Under the pieces are notes generated by a model. That model had not been told where the DNA came from. It did no database searches and was given only the letters and a program-made list of their open reading frames with translations. 64,000 bases of DNA, from the NCBI RefSeq assembly GCF_000145215.1, contig NC_014392.1, forward strand, positions 799,501 to 863,500. The letters are read 5' to 3'. The DNA comes from Caldicellulosiruptor obsidiansis OB47. Its GTDB lineage: Bacteria > Bacillota > Thermoanaerobacteria > Caldicellulosiruptorales > Caldicellulosiruptoraceae. A program made the translations under genes and the position numbers. Every line of letters begins with the position of its first letter. Position 1 is the first letter of the stretch. Positions 34,109 through 42,782 of this stretch are shown here, in pieces.

Positions 34109-34153
34109 TATTACTTAGAAATAACTCTTTTGAGGACAAATAGTGGCGAGAAG

Positions 34154-34987
34154 ATGATTATTTACGCAGATGTATATATATTGGAAAATTTAGTTATAAA
34201 TTATTTTATTCTTCTTGTGACATCATATTTACTCAAAACAAATGTTAATAGTTTTAAGATTTTGCTCATAAGTATGCTTGGGGCTTTTTATTCGCTGTTT
34301 CAATTTTATCAGCCTCTGCAATTTTTGTACTCTCCTGTTGGGAAAATAATTGTTTCAATTTTTCTTGTATATTTTACCTTTTTGCCAAAAAACTTTTTTG
34401 GCTTTATCAGACAACTTCTCAGCTTTTACCTTGTAACAATTATGTTTGGTGGAATGGGATTTTTCGTTTATTATATTTCAAGAAATAGTATTGAGTACTC
34501 TGTGCAGCTAAAACTAAAAAACGTGCTACTTGCACTTGGCATTTCGCTAATTGTGTTCAAGCTGTCGTATGAGCTTGTAATTAAAAAGGTCTACAAAGAT
34601 TCACTCATAAGGTATATAAGATTCAAGATAAATCAGTCAGAATACAGCTGTGTGGGATATGTAGATACAGGCAATAACTTAAAAGAACCTTTCTCTGGCA
34701 AACCTGTTGTAATTGTTGAAAAAAAGCTTCTTGAGATGGGTGAAGACGCAAAAGATATCTGTTCAAAGGATCTTGAAAAGCTTCAGGAACTTTTGGGGAA
34801 CAGAATTGTTTTGATACCTTACAATTCAATTGGGCAGGAACATGGAGTTTTGGTGGGAGTTATACCCGATGAGTTTTATGTGTCAGAGAACAAAAACACA
34901 TGGATAAAAAAAGATGTGGCAATTGCCTTGTATGACAAAAAGATTTCAAACAGGTACTCAGCACTGCTCGGCCCTGATTTAATCTGA
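34154..34987 (+). CDS. spoIIGA: Pro-sigma-E processing protease SpoIIGA
   Basis: About 277 residues. The N-terminal half has five membrane helices (opening [20 protein letters not shown]). The C-terminal half is an aspartic-protease domain with [18 protein letters not shown], whose Asp is the catalytic residue, and a late LLGPDLI end. It cleaves the pro-sequence of sigma-E at the mother-cell septal membrane. ATG 34154 is chosen over in-frame codons from 34094 because those overlap the promoter -10. sigE follows 25 bases later, the usual pairing. Confidence 0.92.
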   Translation: MIIYADVYILENLVINYFILLVTSYLLKTNVNSFKILLISMLGAFYSLFQFYQPLQFLYSPVGKIIVSIFLVYFTFLPKNFFGFIRQLLSFYLVTIMFGGMGFFVYYISRNSIEYSVQLKLKNVLLALGISLIVFKLSYELVIKKVYKDSLIRYIRFKINQSEYSCVGYVDTGNNLKEPFSGKPVVIVEKKLLEMGEDAKDICSKDLEKLQELLGNRIVLIPYNSIGQEHGVLVGVIPDEFYVSENKNTWIKKDVAIALYDKKISNRYSALLGPDLI

Positions 34988-35012
34988 TTTTTTTAAAGGA
35001 GGAGTGATTTTT

Positions 35013-35801
35013 ATGAAACTTGAGTCTAAGATTCTGCAATATGTATTGAAAATCTTAGAAAAACTTGGTTTCAAACTTTCTCAAAACCAAATAATGGAAA
35101 TTTTCTATATTGGTGGATGTGACACACTTCCGCCGCCACTTACGCCTGACGAAGAAGCCCAGATTTTATACAGGATTCATTACCAAGGAGAAGAAGGATT
35201 AAAAAAGCTGCTAATAGAAAGAAATTTGAGGCTGGTTGTCTACATTGCGAGAAGATTTGAAAATACAAAGGTTAACCTTGAAGACCTTGTTTCAATAGGC
35301 ACAATAGGTTTGATTAAAGCAATAAATACATACAATCCAAATAAGAATATAAAACTTGCTACTTACGCATCTAAATGTATAGAAAATGAGATTTTGATGT
35401 TTTTAAGGCGAAATTCTAACAAAAAGCTTGAACTGTCGATAGACGAGCCACTAAATGTTGACTGGGACGGCAATGAGCTTTTGCTCTCTGATGTTCTGGG
35501 GACTGATACAGAGGAAATCTACAATAGAATTGAGAGTAATGTAGAAAAAGAAGCGCTTTTGCAGGCAATTCAAAAGCTTCCGTCAAGGGAGAAAAAGATT
35601 GTTGAACTAAGATTTGGATTTGGAGATGAGGGTGAGAAGACTCAAAAAGAGGTTGCAGATATGCTGGGAATATCCCAAAGCTATATCTCACGCTTAGAAA
35701 AAAGATTATTACAAGACTCAAAAAAGAGCTGGCAAAGATTATATAATATGAAAATCTATTTCAGAATAATTGCCTTCCCCAAGGTTAATAATAAACAATA
35801 G
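35013..35801 (+). CDS. sigE: Sporulation sigma factor sigma-E (pro-protein), variant C-terminus
   Basis: Sigma-70 family mother-cell factor made as an inactive precursor. The amphipathic pro-region (residues about 1-30) leads to [17 protein letters not shown], the canonical start of mature sigma-E. Region 2 has [26 protein letters not shown] (in two parts), and region 4.2 the [23 protein letters not shown] helix-turn-helix. The ATG 35013 follows AAAGGAGGAG. After RLLQD the frame continues through an A6 run into an atypical 24-residue tail (SWQRLYNMK and onward) to 262 residues, whereas relatives end with a short Lys/Glu-rich helix. Reading -1 from the A6 run gives that helix and a 244-residue protein (see 35720-35746). 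Confidence 0.92.
   Translation: MKLESKILQYVLKILEKLGFKLSQNQIMEIFYIGGCDTLPPPLTPDEEAQILYRIHYQGEEGLKKLLIERNLRLVVYIARRFENTKVNLEDLVSIGTIGLIKAINTYNPNKNIKLATYASKCIENEILMFLRRNSNKKLELSIDEPLNVDWDGNELLLSDVLGTDTEEIYNRIESNVEKEALLQAIQKLPSREKKIVELRFGFGDEGEKTQKEVADMLGISQSYISRLEKRLLQDSKKSWQRLYNMKIYFRIIAFPKVNNKQ
35720..35746 (+). other. In-phase A AAA AAG slippery run and -1 frame end of sigE
   Basis: Bases 35720-35726 are A AAA AAG in the X XXY YYZ phase of sigE (codons TCA AAA AAG), the same heptamer used by E. coli dnaX. A -1 shift continues GAG CTG GCA AAG ATT ATA and stops at TAA 35744-35746, giving an end KKELAKII. That lines up with the KKEF/I-NKM-type ends of known sigma-E proteins. No strong downstream stem-loop is seen, so loss of one A from an ancestral A7 run is an equally good reading. 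Confidence 0.65.
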
Positions 35802-35835
35802 CTTGAAGTTTTAAAAAAAGGGGGAGGTAATTAAA

Positions 35836-36603
35836 TTGAACAAGGTAGAAATTTGTGGTGTGAACACATCAACTCTCCCCGTTTTGAGCCATGAGGAAAA
35901 ATTCGAGCTTTTAAAGAGGATGAAAGAAGGAGACAAAGAAGCGCGGAGAATTTTTATTGAGGGGAATTTGAGGCTTGTTTTGAGTGTTGTCCAAAAGTTT
36001 GCAAACAGGGGCGAGAACTTAGATGATTTGTTCCAGGTAGGTTGTATTGGTCTTATAAAAGCGATTGATAATTTTGATCTTTCACAAAATGTCAAGTTCT
36101 CCACATATGCAGTGCCGATGATAATCGGAGAGATAAGAAGGTATCTGAGAGATAACAACTCTATGAGAATTTCAAGATCGTTGAAAGATACAGCCTATAA
36201 AGCTTTGAAAATAAAGGAAAAGTATATAAATAAAAACCACAGAGAACCAACATTGGAAGAGATAGCAAAAGAACTCTCAATCACCAAAGAAGAGCTTGTT
36301 TTTGCGCTTGATTCCATTCAGGAGCCGATATCTTTGTATGAACCCGTATTTCAAGATAGCAGTGACACAATGTATGTTGTGGAAAAACTGTGCGACCAGA
36401 AATCATGCGAAAATGTTTGGCTTGAGGAGATATCGTTGAAGGATGCCCTCAGCAAACTGACAAAGCGTGAAAAAGAAATTCTGTATTTGCGTTATTATAA
36501 GGGAAAAACTCAGATGGAGGTAGCAAGAATTGTGGGAATTTCACAGGCACAGGTGTCAAGAATCGAAAAAAGTGCAATAGGACATATCAAGAAGTATATC
36601 TAA
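35836..36603 (+). CDS. sigG: Forespore sigma factor sigma-G
   Basis: 255 residues. It opens NKVEICGVNTSTLPVLSHEE, the N-terminus characteristic of sigma-G (anti-sigma contact region). It has region 2 (NLRLVLSVVQKFANRGENLDDLFQ in two parts), region 3 and the region 4 helix-turn-helix KTQMEVARIVGISQAQVSRIE. Start is TTG 35836 with GGGGGAGG eight bases upstream. It lies 35 bases after the sigE 0-frame stop. The set spoIIGA-sigE-sigG is the standard order in spore-formers, and all three genes look intact here apart from the sigE tail. Confidence 0.95.
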   Translation: MNKVEICGVNTSTLPVLSHEEKFELLKRMKEGDKEARRIFIEGNLRLVLSVVQKFANRGENLDDLFQVGCIGLIKAIDNFDLSQNVKFSTYAVPMIIGEIRRYLRDNNSMRISRSLKDTAYKALKIKEKYINKNHREPTLEEIAKELSITKEELVFALDSIQEPISLYEPVFQDSSDTMYVVEKLCDQKSCENVWLEEISLKDALSKLTKREKEILYLRYYKGKTQMEVARIVGISQAQVSRIEKSAIGHIKKYI

Positions 36604-36613
36604 GATTTTGTTG

Positions 36614-36643
36614 TTGACAATTTATGCATTCAAAATTTATAAT
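36614..36643 (+). promoter_or_regulatory. Promoter of the acyl-CoA ligase gene
   Basis: TTGACA (36614-36619) and TATAAT (36638-36643), both perfect, are 18 bases apart. Transcription should start near 36650, just before the leader hairpin. Confidence 0.82.
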
Positions 36644-36659
36644 AATCTAAAATTAACAA

Positions 36660-36699
36660 AAGCCTTTTACCTTAAAAGGTAGGGTAAGGTAAAAGGCTT
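36660..36699 (+). promoter_or_regulatory. Leader hairpin (15-bp perfect stem) before the acyl-CoA ligase
   Basis: AAGCCTTTTACCTTA (36660-36674) pairs perfectly with TAAGGTAAAAGGCTT (36685-36699) over a 10-base loop. A competing small hairpin TACCTT/AAGGTA (36668-36681) uses the left arm and part of the loop. A T-run (36705-36710) follows after a five-base gap, so the large hairpin could act as a weak terminator or attenuator, a duplex operator, or a stability element. The ribosome site AAGGGGG is just downstream and is not sequestered by the large hairpin. Confidence 0.7.
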
Positions 36700-36727
36700 G
36701 TAAATTTTTTAAGGGGGCAATGGCTCA

Positions 36728-38389
36728 ATGGCTTTTATTGAAATGACTATTCCAGACTATTTTGATATGATAGCTGCAAAGTATGCTGACAATCCTGCTG
36801 TCATTTATCATCATGAAAAGATTTACCTTACATATTCCCAGTTCAAAAAAATGGTGGACGATGCAGCAAAAGGCTTTATGGCAATTGGAATTCAAAAAGG
36901 AGAACATGTGGCTGTATGGGCAACAAATAGGCTTGAGTATCTCATTTCAATTTTTGCTTTAGCCAAGATTGGAGCAGTACTTGTTACTGTAAATACCAAC
37001 TACAAGATATATGAGCTTGAGTATCTTCTTAGGCAATCTGACAGTTCCACTTTAATATTCACAGAAGGATTTAAAGATTCGAACTATCTTGAGATTGTGA
37101 AAAAACTCAATCCACAGCTTCAGGCGTGCAAAAAAGGAGAGCTTGAAAATCCGAATCTACCGTGTCTTAAAAGACTTGTTTTTGTCGGGCAAGGTTCCCA
37201 TGATGGAATATATAACTGGCACGAGGTAATTGAACTTGGTAAAAATGTTTCTGATGAGGAGCTAATACACAGGCAAAAAAGCCTTGAGCCGGATGAGGTA
37301 ATAAATATGCAGTACACTTCTGGTACCACCGGATTTCCCAAAGGTGTTATGCTTACACACAGAAACATTCTCAACAACGCAAACGCAATTGCAGATTGCA
37401 TGCAACTTACATACAAGGACAAGCTGTGCATCCCTGTACCGTTTTTTCACTGTTTTGGACTTGTATTAGGTATAGGTGCATGTGTGACAAAAGGTGCCAC
37501 CATGGTGCCGCTTGACCATTTTAGTCCTCTTAAAGTTATGGAGACAGTCCACTTTGAAAGATGCACTGGTTTGCATGGTGTACCTACAATGTTTATTGCA
37601 ATCTTGCAGCACCCGGACTTTGATAAATTCGACTTTTCTTCTCTGAGAACTGGTATAATGGCAGGAGCACCTTGTCCTATTAAGGTGATGAGAGAAGTTG
37701 TCGAAAAGATGCACATGAAAGAGATTACAATAGCATATGGTCAAACAGAGGCATCACCTGTAATAACTCAGACAAGAGTTGATGACCCTCTTGAATTTAG
37801 GGTATCCACGGTTGGAAAACCACTTGAAGGTGTGGAGGTTAAAATTGTAGATATTCATACCAAAAAAGAGGTTCCAAACGGTGTTATTGGAGAGATATGC
37901 GCAAGAGGGTACAACATTATGAAAGGATATTACAAGATGCCGGAAGCAACAAAACAGGCTATTGACGAAGATGGCTGGCTTCACACAGGTGATTTAGGAT
38001 ACATTGACCAAAATGGATATTTAAGAATTACTGGCAGGCTCAAAGACATGATAATAAGAGGTGGAGAAAATATCTATCCGCGCGAAATAGAAGAATTTTT
38101 ATATACACATCCGGCAGTAAAAGATGTTCAGGTTGTGGGTGTGCCGGATAAGGTTTATGGTGAGGAGATTGCTGCGTTTATAATCCTTAAGGATGGGTGT
38201 AAGGTAGCCGAAGAGGAAATAAAAGAGTTTGTAAAAGCAAATCTTGCACGGCACAAGACACCAAAATATGTTATATTTGTTGATGGTTTTCCTACAACTG
38301 CAAACGGTAAGGTCCAAAAATATAAACTGAGAGAGATGGCCATAGAAAAGTTTGGTCTTCACGATGCGGCAAATATCGAAACAGCATAG
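36728..38389 (+). CDS. AMP-forming acyl-CoA ligase (fatty-acid CoA ligase type)
   Basis: 553 residues, ANL superfamily. It activates a carboxylic acid to an acyl-adenylate and then a CoA thioester. The P-loop is YTSGTTGFPKG near residue 200, A5 is YGQTEASP, A7 is GWLHTGDLG, A8 is LKDMIIRGGENIYPREIE, and the catalytic Lys is in NGKVQKYKLRE near the end. The length and the FF-HCFG pocket (PVPFFHCFG) resemble medium- or long-chain acyl-CoA synthetases. No beta-oxidation genes are nearby, so the role (fatty-acid salvage, branched acid activation) is open. It has its own promoter and a structured leader. Confidence 0.9.
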   Translation: MAFIEMTIPDYFDMIAAKYADNPAVIYHHEKIYLTYSQFKKMVDDAAKGFMAIGIQKGEHVAVWATNRLEYLISIFALAKIGAVLVTVNTNYKIYELEYLLRQSDSSTLIFTEGFKDSNYLEIVKKLNPQLQACKKGELENPNLPCLKRLVFVGQGSHDGIYNWHEVIELGKNVSDEELIHRQKSLEPDEVINMQYTSGTTGFPKGVMLTHRNILNNANAIADCMQLTYKDKLCIPVPFFHCFGLVLGIGACVTKGATMVPLDHFSPLKVMETVHFERCTGLHGVPTMFIAILQHPDFDKFDFSSLRTGIMAGAPCPIKVMREVVEKMHMKEITIAYGQTEASPVITQTRVDDPLEFRVSTVGKPLEGVEVKIVDIHTKKEVPNGVIGEICARGYNIMKGYYKMPEATKQAIDEDGWLHTGDLGYIDQNGYLRITGRLKDMIIRGGENIYPREIEEFLYTHPAVKDVQVVGVPDKVYGEEIAAFIILKDGCKVAEEEIKEFVKANLARHKTPKYVIFVDGFPTTANGKVQKYKLREMAIEKFGLHDAANIETA

Positions 38390-38409
38390 GTTTTTTGGCA
38401 CAAGCAATA

Positions 38410-38439
38410 TTGAATTTTTCTTCGATTGTATGTTAGAAT
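38410..38439 (+). promoter_or_regulatory. Promoter of lysA
   Basis: TTGAAT (38410-38415) and TAGAAT (38434-38439) are 18 bases apart, about 35 bases before the lysA start and its GAGGGGAG ribosome site. Confidence 0.6.
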
Positions 38440-38475
38440 TATTCTCAACATTAAAATTGCGAGGGGAGAAAATAG

Positions 38476-39777
38476 ATGCAGCTAAGATGCAATCTTGAAA
38501 TTTCGCCAAAAGGTAACCTTTGTTGGGAAGGGATTGATCTTCTTGAACTTATAGAGATGTATGGGACTCCTCTTTATGTTATGAATGAGACAATGATAAG
38601 AGAAAATATCAATAGATTCAAGTCTTCCCTGCAGAAATATTTTGGAGAAAATGGTCTTATAATTTATGCATCAAAAGCTTTTTGCACAAAGGCTATGTGT
38701 AGAATAGCAAAAGAAGAAGGAATAGGTCTTGATGTTGTATCAGGTGGGGAGCTGTACACTGCACTTTCTGTAAATTTTGAACCAGATAAGATATTTTTCC
38801 ATGGGAACAACAAAGTATATGATGAGCTTGAAATGGCAGTTGACAAAGGGGTAAAGATTGTACTTGACAATTTTGATGAGCTTGACATGCTAAGCTTGAT
38901 ATGTAAAACAAAAAACAAAAAGGCGGATGTTTTGATCAGAATAAAACCTGGTATTGAAGCTCATACACATGAGTTTATAAGAACAGGGCAGATAGACTCA
39001 AAGTTTGGGGTTGCACTTGAAAATGGCGAGGCATTCTCTATGGTTCAAAAAGTGCTGCAAAAAGAAGAACTAAACTTGATTGGCCTTCACTGTCATATAG
39101 GTTCGCAGATTTTCGAAACAGCTCCGTTTAAGCTTGCTGCGAGGGTCATGCTTGAATTTATGTTGAAGCTTAAAAATGAACTTGGCTGCGAGATAGAGAT
39201 ATTAGATTTAGGTGGGGGATTTGGGATAAAGTACACTGCACATGATGAACCACCCAAGATTGAAAAGTTTATTGAAGCAATTGCTGAAGAGGTAGAAGAA
39301 TTTTGCAGCTTAAGAGGGCTAAAAAAACCGTTTATTGTTTTGGAACCTGGACGATCAATTGTCGGTGAGGCTGGAATTACACTTTACACAATTGGCAGTA
39401 TCAAAGAGATACCAAATGTCAGAAACTATGCATCTGTTGATGGGGGTATGACTGACAATCCACGCTATGCACTGTATCAGGCGAGATATGATGCATATGT
39501 TGTTGAAAACCCGCTGGGAGAACGAACAAAAGTTTATACAATTGCGGGAAGGTGTTGTGAGTCTGGTGATATACTCATAAAAGACATAAAGCTTCCTGAG
39601 CTGAAAACGGGACAGCATCTTGCTATTTTGGCAACAGGTGCATATAATTATTCTATGTCGAGCAATTACAATCGTTTCCCGCGCCCTGCAGTTGTGCTTT
39701 TGAAAAATGGTCAAGCAAAAGTAATTGTCAAGCGTGAGACATATGAAGACCTTGTCAGAAACGATGTGGAGATTTAA
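38476..39777 (+). CDS. lysA: Diaminopimelate decarboxylase
   Basis: 433 residues, PLP fold III. It makes L-lysine from meso-diaminopimelate. The PLP lysine is Lys67 in YASKAF. The HCHIGSQI strand, the glycine-rich DLGGGFGIKY phosphate loop near residue 248, and EPGRSIVGEAG are present, and CESGD near residue 356 is the partner-subunit active-site cysteine. It probably leads a transcript with the site-2-type protease and trpS, which follow at short gaps without terminators. Confidence 0.95.
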   Translation: MQLRCNLEISPKGNLCWEGIDLLELIEMYGTPLYVMNETMIRENINRFKSSLQKYFGENGLIIYASKAFCTKAMCRIAKEEGIGLDVVSGGELYTALSVNFEPDKIFFHGNNKVYDELEMAVDKGVKIVLDNFDELDMLSLICKTKNKKADVLIRIKPGIEAHTHEFIRTGQIDSKFGVALENGEAFSMVQKVLQKEELNLIGLHCHIGSQIFETAPFKLAARVMLEFMLKLKNELGCEIEILDLGGGFGIKYTAHDEPPKIEKFIEAIAEEVEEFCSLRGLKKPFIVLEPGRSIVGEAGITLYTIGSIKEIPNVRNYASVDGGMTDNPRYALYQARYDAYVVENPLGERTKVYTIAGRCCESGDILIKDIKLPELKTGQHLAILATGAYNYSMSSNYNRFPRPAVVLLKNGQAKVIVKRETYEDLVRNDVEI

Positions 39778-39804
39778 CAAAATTATATTTGGAGAGAATG
39801 TATA

Positions 39805-40437
39805 ATGAGTTTGCCAGATGTGATAACTATGCTTTTAAGAATTCCAGGGCTGCTTTTTGCAATCTCGGTACATGAGTCTGCTCATGGGCTTGTTGCATAC
39901 ATGCAAGGTGATGATCTGCCCAAGCGGCAGGGAAGGATAACTTTAAATCCCGTACCACACATAGATTTATTTGGTGCAATAGCGCTAATTCTTTTTAAGT
40001 TTGGGTGGGCAAAACCTGTAGTAACTGATCCAACAAAATACAAAAATCCAAAAGTAGGTATGGGGTTAACAGCCTTAGCAGGACCTGTTGCGAATATTTT
40101 TTCAGCAATTATCTTTGCAGTTGTGTTAAAATATATCTACAAATACAATTTAATTGCAAATAAATACCTTTATATTATGATTCAAGAAGCATATTTAATT
40201 AATCTTTATCTTGCTATATTCAACTTACTGCCAATACCGCCTTTAGATGGGTCAAAGGTTCTATTTATCTTTGCGCCGAACAAATATGTAGAGTTTTACT
40301 ATAAATACGAAATTGTAGGACAGATAATATTAATTGCATGCATATTTTTTGCTCCTTTTCTGTTATCATTTTTCTTGGAGCCAACTGCTTTTGTTGTTTC
40401 TAATTTTATCAATTTTATTGTTAATCTTCTTCCTTAA
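39805..40437 (+). CDS. Site-2-protease-family membrane metalloprotease (M50)
   Basis: 210 residues with about five hydrophobic segments. The zinc motif HESAHG (HExxH) is near residue 24 in the first helix region, and the third ligand motif NLLPIPPLDGSKV is near residue 138, together the complete M50B set. There is no PDZ domain, so it belongs to the short FwdE/YwhC-like group. Its substrate is unknown. It is placed between lysA and trpS as in many Clostridia, where the arrangement seems to be ancestral housekeeping synteny. Confidence 0.9.
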   Translation: MSLPDVITMLLRIPGLLFAISVHESAHGLVAYMQGDDLPKRQGRITLNPVPHIDLFGAIALILFKFGWAKPVVTDPTKYKNPKVGMGLTALAGPVANIFSAIIFAVVLKYIYKYNLIANKYLYIMIQEAYLINLYLAIFNLLPIPPLDGSKVLFIFAPNKYVEFYYKYEIVGQIILIACIFFAPFLLSFFLEPTAFVVSNFINFIVNLLP

Positions 40438-40472
40438 AATAAAATATTAAACTTTTGAGGAGAATGAAAACA

Positions 40473-41450
40473 ATGAGAAGAGTTTTGTCTGGTACACGAC
40501 CAACGGGTATTTTGCATCTTGGCAACTACTTTGGTGCGATAGAGAGCTGGGTAAAACTTCAGGATGAATATGAGTGTTTCTTTTTTGTTGCAGACTGGCA
40601 TGCACTGACAACAGGATATGAAGATACGTCAAATTTAAAAGAGTACACCAAACAGGTTGTGATAGACCTTTTGGCGAGTGGTCTTGATCCGAAAAAATGC
40701 ACAATATTTGTGCAGTCGCATGTTCCACAGCATGTAGAGCTTCATCTTTTATTTTCAATGATAACACCGTTGTCTTGGCTTTATAGGTGTCCGACTTACA
40801 AAGATCAGATGAGAGAATTAAAAGAGAGGAACATTGCAACATACGGTTTTTTGGGGTATCCATGTCTTCAGGCAGCTGATATATTGATATACAAGGCTGA
40901 ACTTGTGCCAGTTGGTGAGGACCAGCTTCCGCACTTGGAACTGACACGAGAGATTGCAAGAAGGTTTAATTTTTTGTATGGTCAGACTTTTCCAGAACCA
41001 CAAGCAATTCTTAACACTGTTAAAGTGCTTGTTGGAACAGATGGTCGAAAGATGAGCAAAAGTTATGGAAATACAATCGCGCTTTCTGAAGACTTGGAAA
41101 GTGTCAGAAAAAAGGTAATGAACATGGTAACAGACCCTGCAAGGATTCGCAAGAACGACCCTGGGCATCCTGAGGTGTGCACAGTTTTTGCGTACCATCA
41201 GATATTTAGTCAGGAGATTGTAGCAGAAACAGAAGAAGACTGCAGGCAGGGTAGAATAGGGTGTGTTGAGTGTAAAAAGAGGCTATTTGAAAATATTTCA
41301 AGGTTTTTAGAGCCAATTCAGTCAAAAAGAAGAGAGCTTGAAAATGACCTTGACTATGTTTTGGGAGTTATAAGTGAAGGTGCAAGAAAAGCAAGAGAAA
41401 TAGCATCAAGAACATTACAAGAAGCAAAGGACAGGGCAGGTCTGTTATGA
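40473..41450 (+). CDS. trpS: Tryptophanyl-tRNA synthetase
   Basis: 325 residues, class Ic synthetase. The ATP-site motif reads GTRPTGILHLGNYFG (HIGH-equivalent HLGN), and KMSKS is intact in GRKMSKSYGN. ATG 40473 gives MRRVLSGTRP and correct spacing to the AGGAG site. Earlier in-frame codons (40455, 40464) overlap or touch that site. No T-box leader is present in the 35-base gap upstream. Its stop overlaps the scpA start (ATGA). Confidence 0.95.
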   Translation: MRRVLSGTRPTGILHLGNYFGAIESWVKLQDEYECFFFVADWHALTTGYEDTSNLKEYTKQVVIDLLASGLDPKKCTIFVQSHVPQHVELHLLFSMITPLSWLYRCPTYKDQMRELKERNIATYGFLGYPCLQAADILIYKAELVPVGEDQLPHLELTREIARRFNFLYGQTFPEPQAILNTVKVLVGTDGRKMSKSYGNTIALSEDLESVRKKVMNMVTDPARIRKNDPGHPEVCTVFAYHQIFSQEIVAETEEDCRQGRIGCVECKKRLFENISRFLEPIQSKRRELENDLDYVLGVISEGARKAREIASRTLQEAKDRAGLL

Positions 41451-42157
41451 ACTTTGAGGTTAAACTTCCCAACTTTGAAGGACCTCTTGACCTGTTGCTT
41501 TACCTTATAAAAAAAGAAAAGATAAACATTTATGATATTCCTATATCCGAGATTACAAACCAATATTTGGCATACTTGAACCATTTAGACACAATCAATG
41601 TAGATTCTGTTTCTGAGTTCATGGTAATGGCTGCAACACTTTTAGAGATAAAATCAAGAATGCTTTTGCCCAAAACCCAGGAAGACCAAGACCCGCGCCA
41701 GGAACTTATGGAAAGACTGAGAGAATATCAGAGATACAAACAGATCGCCGTCTACTTAAAAGAGAATTATCCTTACAGGGAATGTTATAGAAAAACAAAT
41801 CAAGATTATTTGCTTTTAAAGGAAAATAAAAAAGAGTTTGTAGCTCAGCTTGATATTAAAAAACTTTGCAGAGCATATTTAGCCATTAGCCAAAAAAATC
41901 AGGATTTGCCAAAAGAGAGCATTCAAAAGCTTCAGGAGATTACCAAAAAACAGCCAATATCTATTTTGAAAGTTGTGAAACAGGTTTTTGAATATATTAA
42001 ACAAAAAGGAGTTTTATATTTTAGTAGCCTCATTAAAGGGATTTCAAAAGAAGAGATAATCTACAGATTCTTGGCAATTTTAGAACTGTGCAAGCTTGGT
42101 CATATTTTTGCTCATCAGCAAGAAGTATTTGATGACATAAAGATTTTGAAGAGGTAG
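41447..42157 (+). CDS. scpA: Segregation and condensation protein A (kleisin)
   Basis: 236 residues. Kleisin subunit that bridges the heads of the SMC dimer. The N-terminal domain has the hallmark PNFEGPLDLLLYLIKKEKINIYD (in two parts) and AATLLEIKSRMLLPK, and the C-terminal winged helix reads GVLYFSSLIKGISKEEIIYRFLAILEL in part. It is translationally coupled to trpS by a four-base overlap and followed by scpB after ten bases. smc itself is not in this window. Confidence 0.95.
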   Translation: MNFEVKLPNFEGPLDLLLYLIKKEKINIYDIPISEITNQYLAYLNHLDTINVDSVSEFMVMAATLLEIKSRMLLPKTQEDQDPRQELMERLREYQRYKQIAVYLKENYPYRECYRKTNQDYLLLKENKKEFVAQLDIKKLCRAYLAISQKNQDLPKESIQKLQEITKKQPISILKVVKQVFEYIKQKGVLYFSSLIKGISKEEIIYRFLAILELCKLGHIFAHQQEVFDDIKILKR

Positions 42158-42167
42158 TAAGACAGAG

Positions 42168-42707
42168 ATGGAAAGAATAAAGATAAAATCAATCGTGGAA
42201 AGTATACTGTTTTTGGCTACTCAACCTTTGGATGTACAAAAGGTTGCAAAGATTTTAGAAGTAGATAGTCAACTGGTCAAAAGCTGTATTGAGGAACTAA
42301 AACAGGAATATTTACAACAGAACAGAGGGTTTCTGATAACCGAACAGGAAAATGGATATGTTTTGGTCACCAATCCAGAAAATTCAGGATATATAAGGGA
42401 GTACTTTGACTTGGAGCAAAAGTATATATCTCTTTCTCAGGCGGCGTATGAAGTGCTATCAATTGTGGCGTTGAAAGGTCCCATTACAAGGCAGGAGATA
42501 GAAAAAATAAGAGGGGTCAGTAGCGAGAATGTCATAAAAAGCCTTATAGAAAAGGGGCTCATCAGAGAAGCTGGAAGGCTGGACACAATTGGCAAGCCTG
42601 CTGTGTATGAGGTAACTTCACTTTTTTACACTTCTCTTGGTATTAAAGATATAGACGAACTCAAAGAGAAAATTTTAAAAATCCAAAAAGAGGATACATC
42701 AATTTGA
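42168..42707 (+). CDS. scpB: Segregation and condensation protein B
   Basis: 179 residues, two winged-helix domains: the first opens KSIVESILFLATQPLDVQKVAKIL, and the second contains LSQAAYEVLSIVALKGPITRQEIEKIRG. The late GKPAVYEVTSLFYTSLGI motif is the family end mark. It binds ScpA and helps SMC loading. The terminator hairpin downstream includes its last codons and stop. Confidence 0.95.
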   Translation: MERIKIKSIVESILFLATQPLDVQKVAKILEVDSQLVKSCIEELKQEYLQQNRGFLITEQENGYVLVTNPENSGYIREYFDLEQKYISLSQAAYEVLSIVALKGPITRQEIEKIRGVSSENVIKSLIEKGLIREAGRLDTIGKPAVYEVTSLFYTSLGIKDIDELKEKILKIQKEDTSI

Positions 42708-42726
42708 TGTATCCTCTTTTATTTTT
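42686..42726 (+). terminator. Intrinsic terminator overlapping the end of scpB
   Basis: AAAAGAGGATACATCA (42686-42701) pairs perfectly with TGATGTATCCTCTTTT (42705-42720), a 16-bp stem with a three-base loop, with T-rich tail to 42726. The right arm begins with the scpB stop codon TGA, so coding and termination signals share bases. Confidence 0.93.
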
Positions 42727-42782
42727 GTGGCAATAATTTTAATAAAACCACAACACTTTCTGAGGGTCATTGATAAGAAAAA

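Larger units (their letters stand above)
33614..34153. other. 540-base divergent intergenic region
   Basis: Very AT-rich spacer between the leftward xylan operon and rightward spoIIGA. It holds the 10-bp inverted repeat at 33699-33734, an orphan ribosome site AAGGAGG at 34053-34059 followed by a TTG-started four-codon frame, and the widely spaced spoIIGA promoter at 34076-34108. A 65-codon + frame at 33757-33954 has no ribosome site and no recognisable features, and I do not regard it as a gene. On the - strand a TATATA box (complement of 33675-33680 area) may be the xylan operon -10, but no good -35 partner was found. Confidence 0.6.

Noticed and set aside
42725-42753. TTGTGG/CCACAA inverted repeat after scpB
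   Set aside because: Only six bases per arm with a 17-base spacer in AT-rich DNA; too short to separate from chance.
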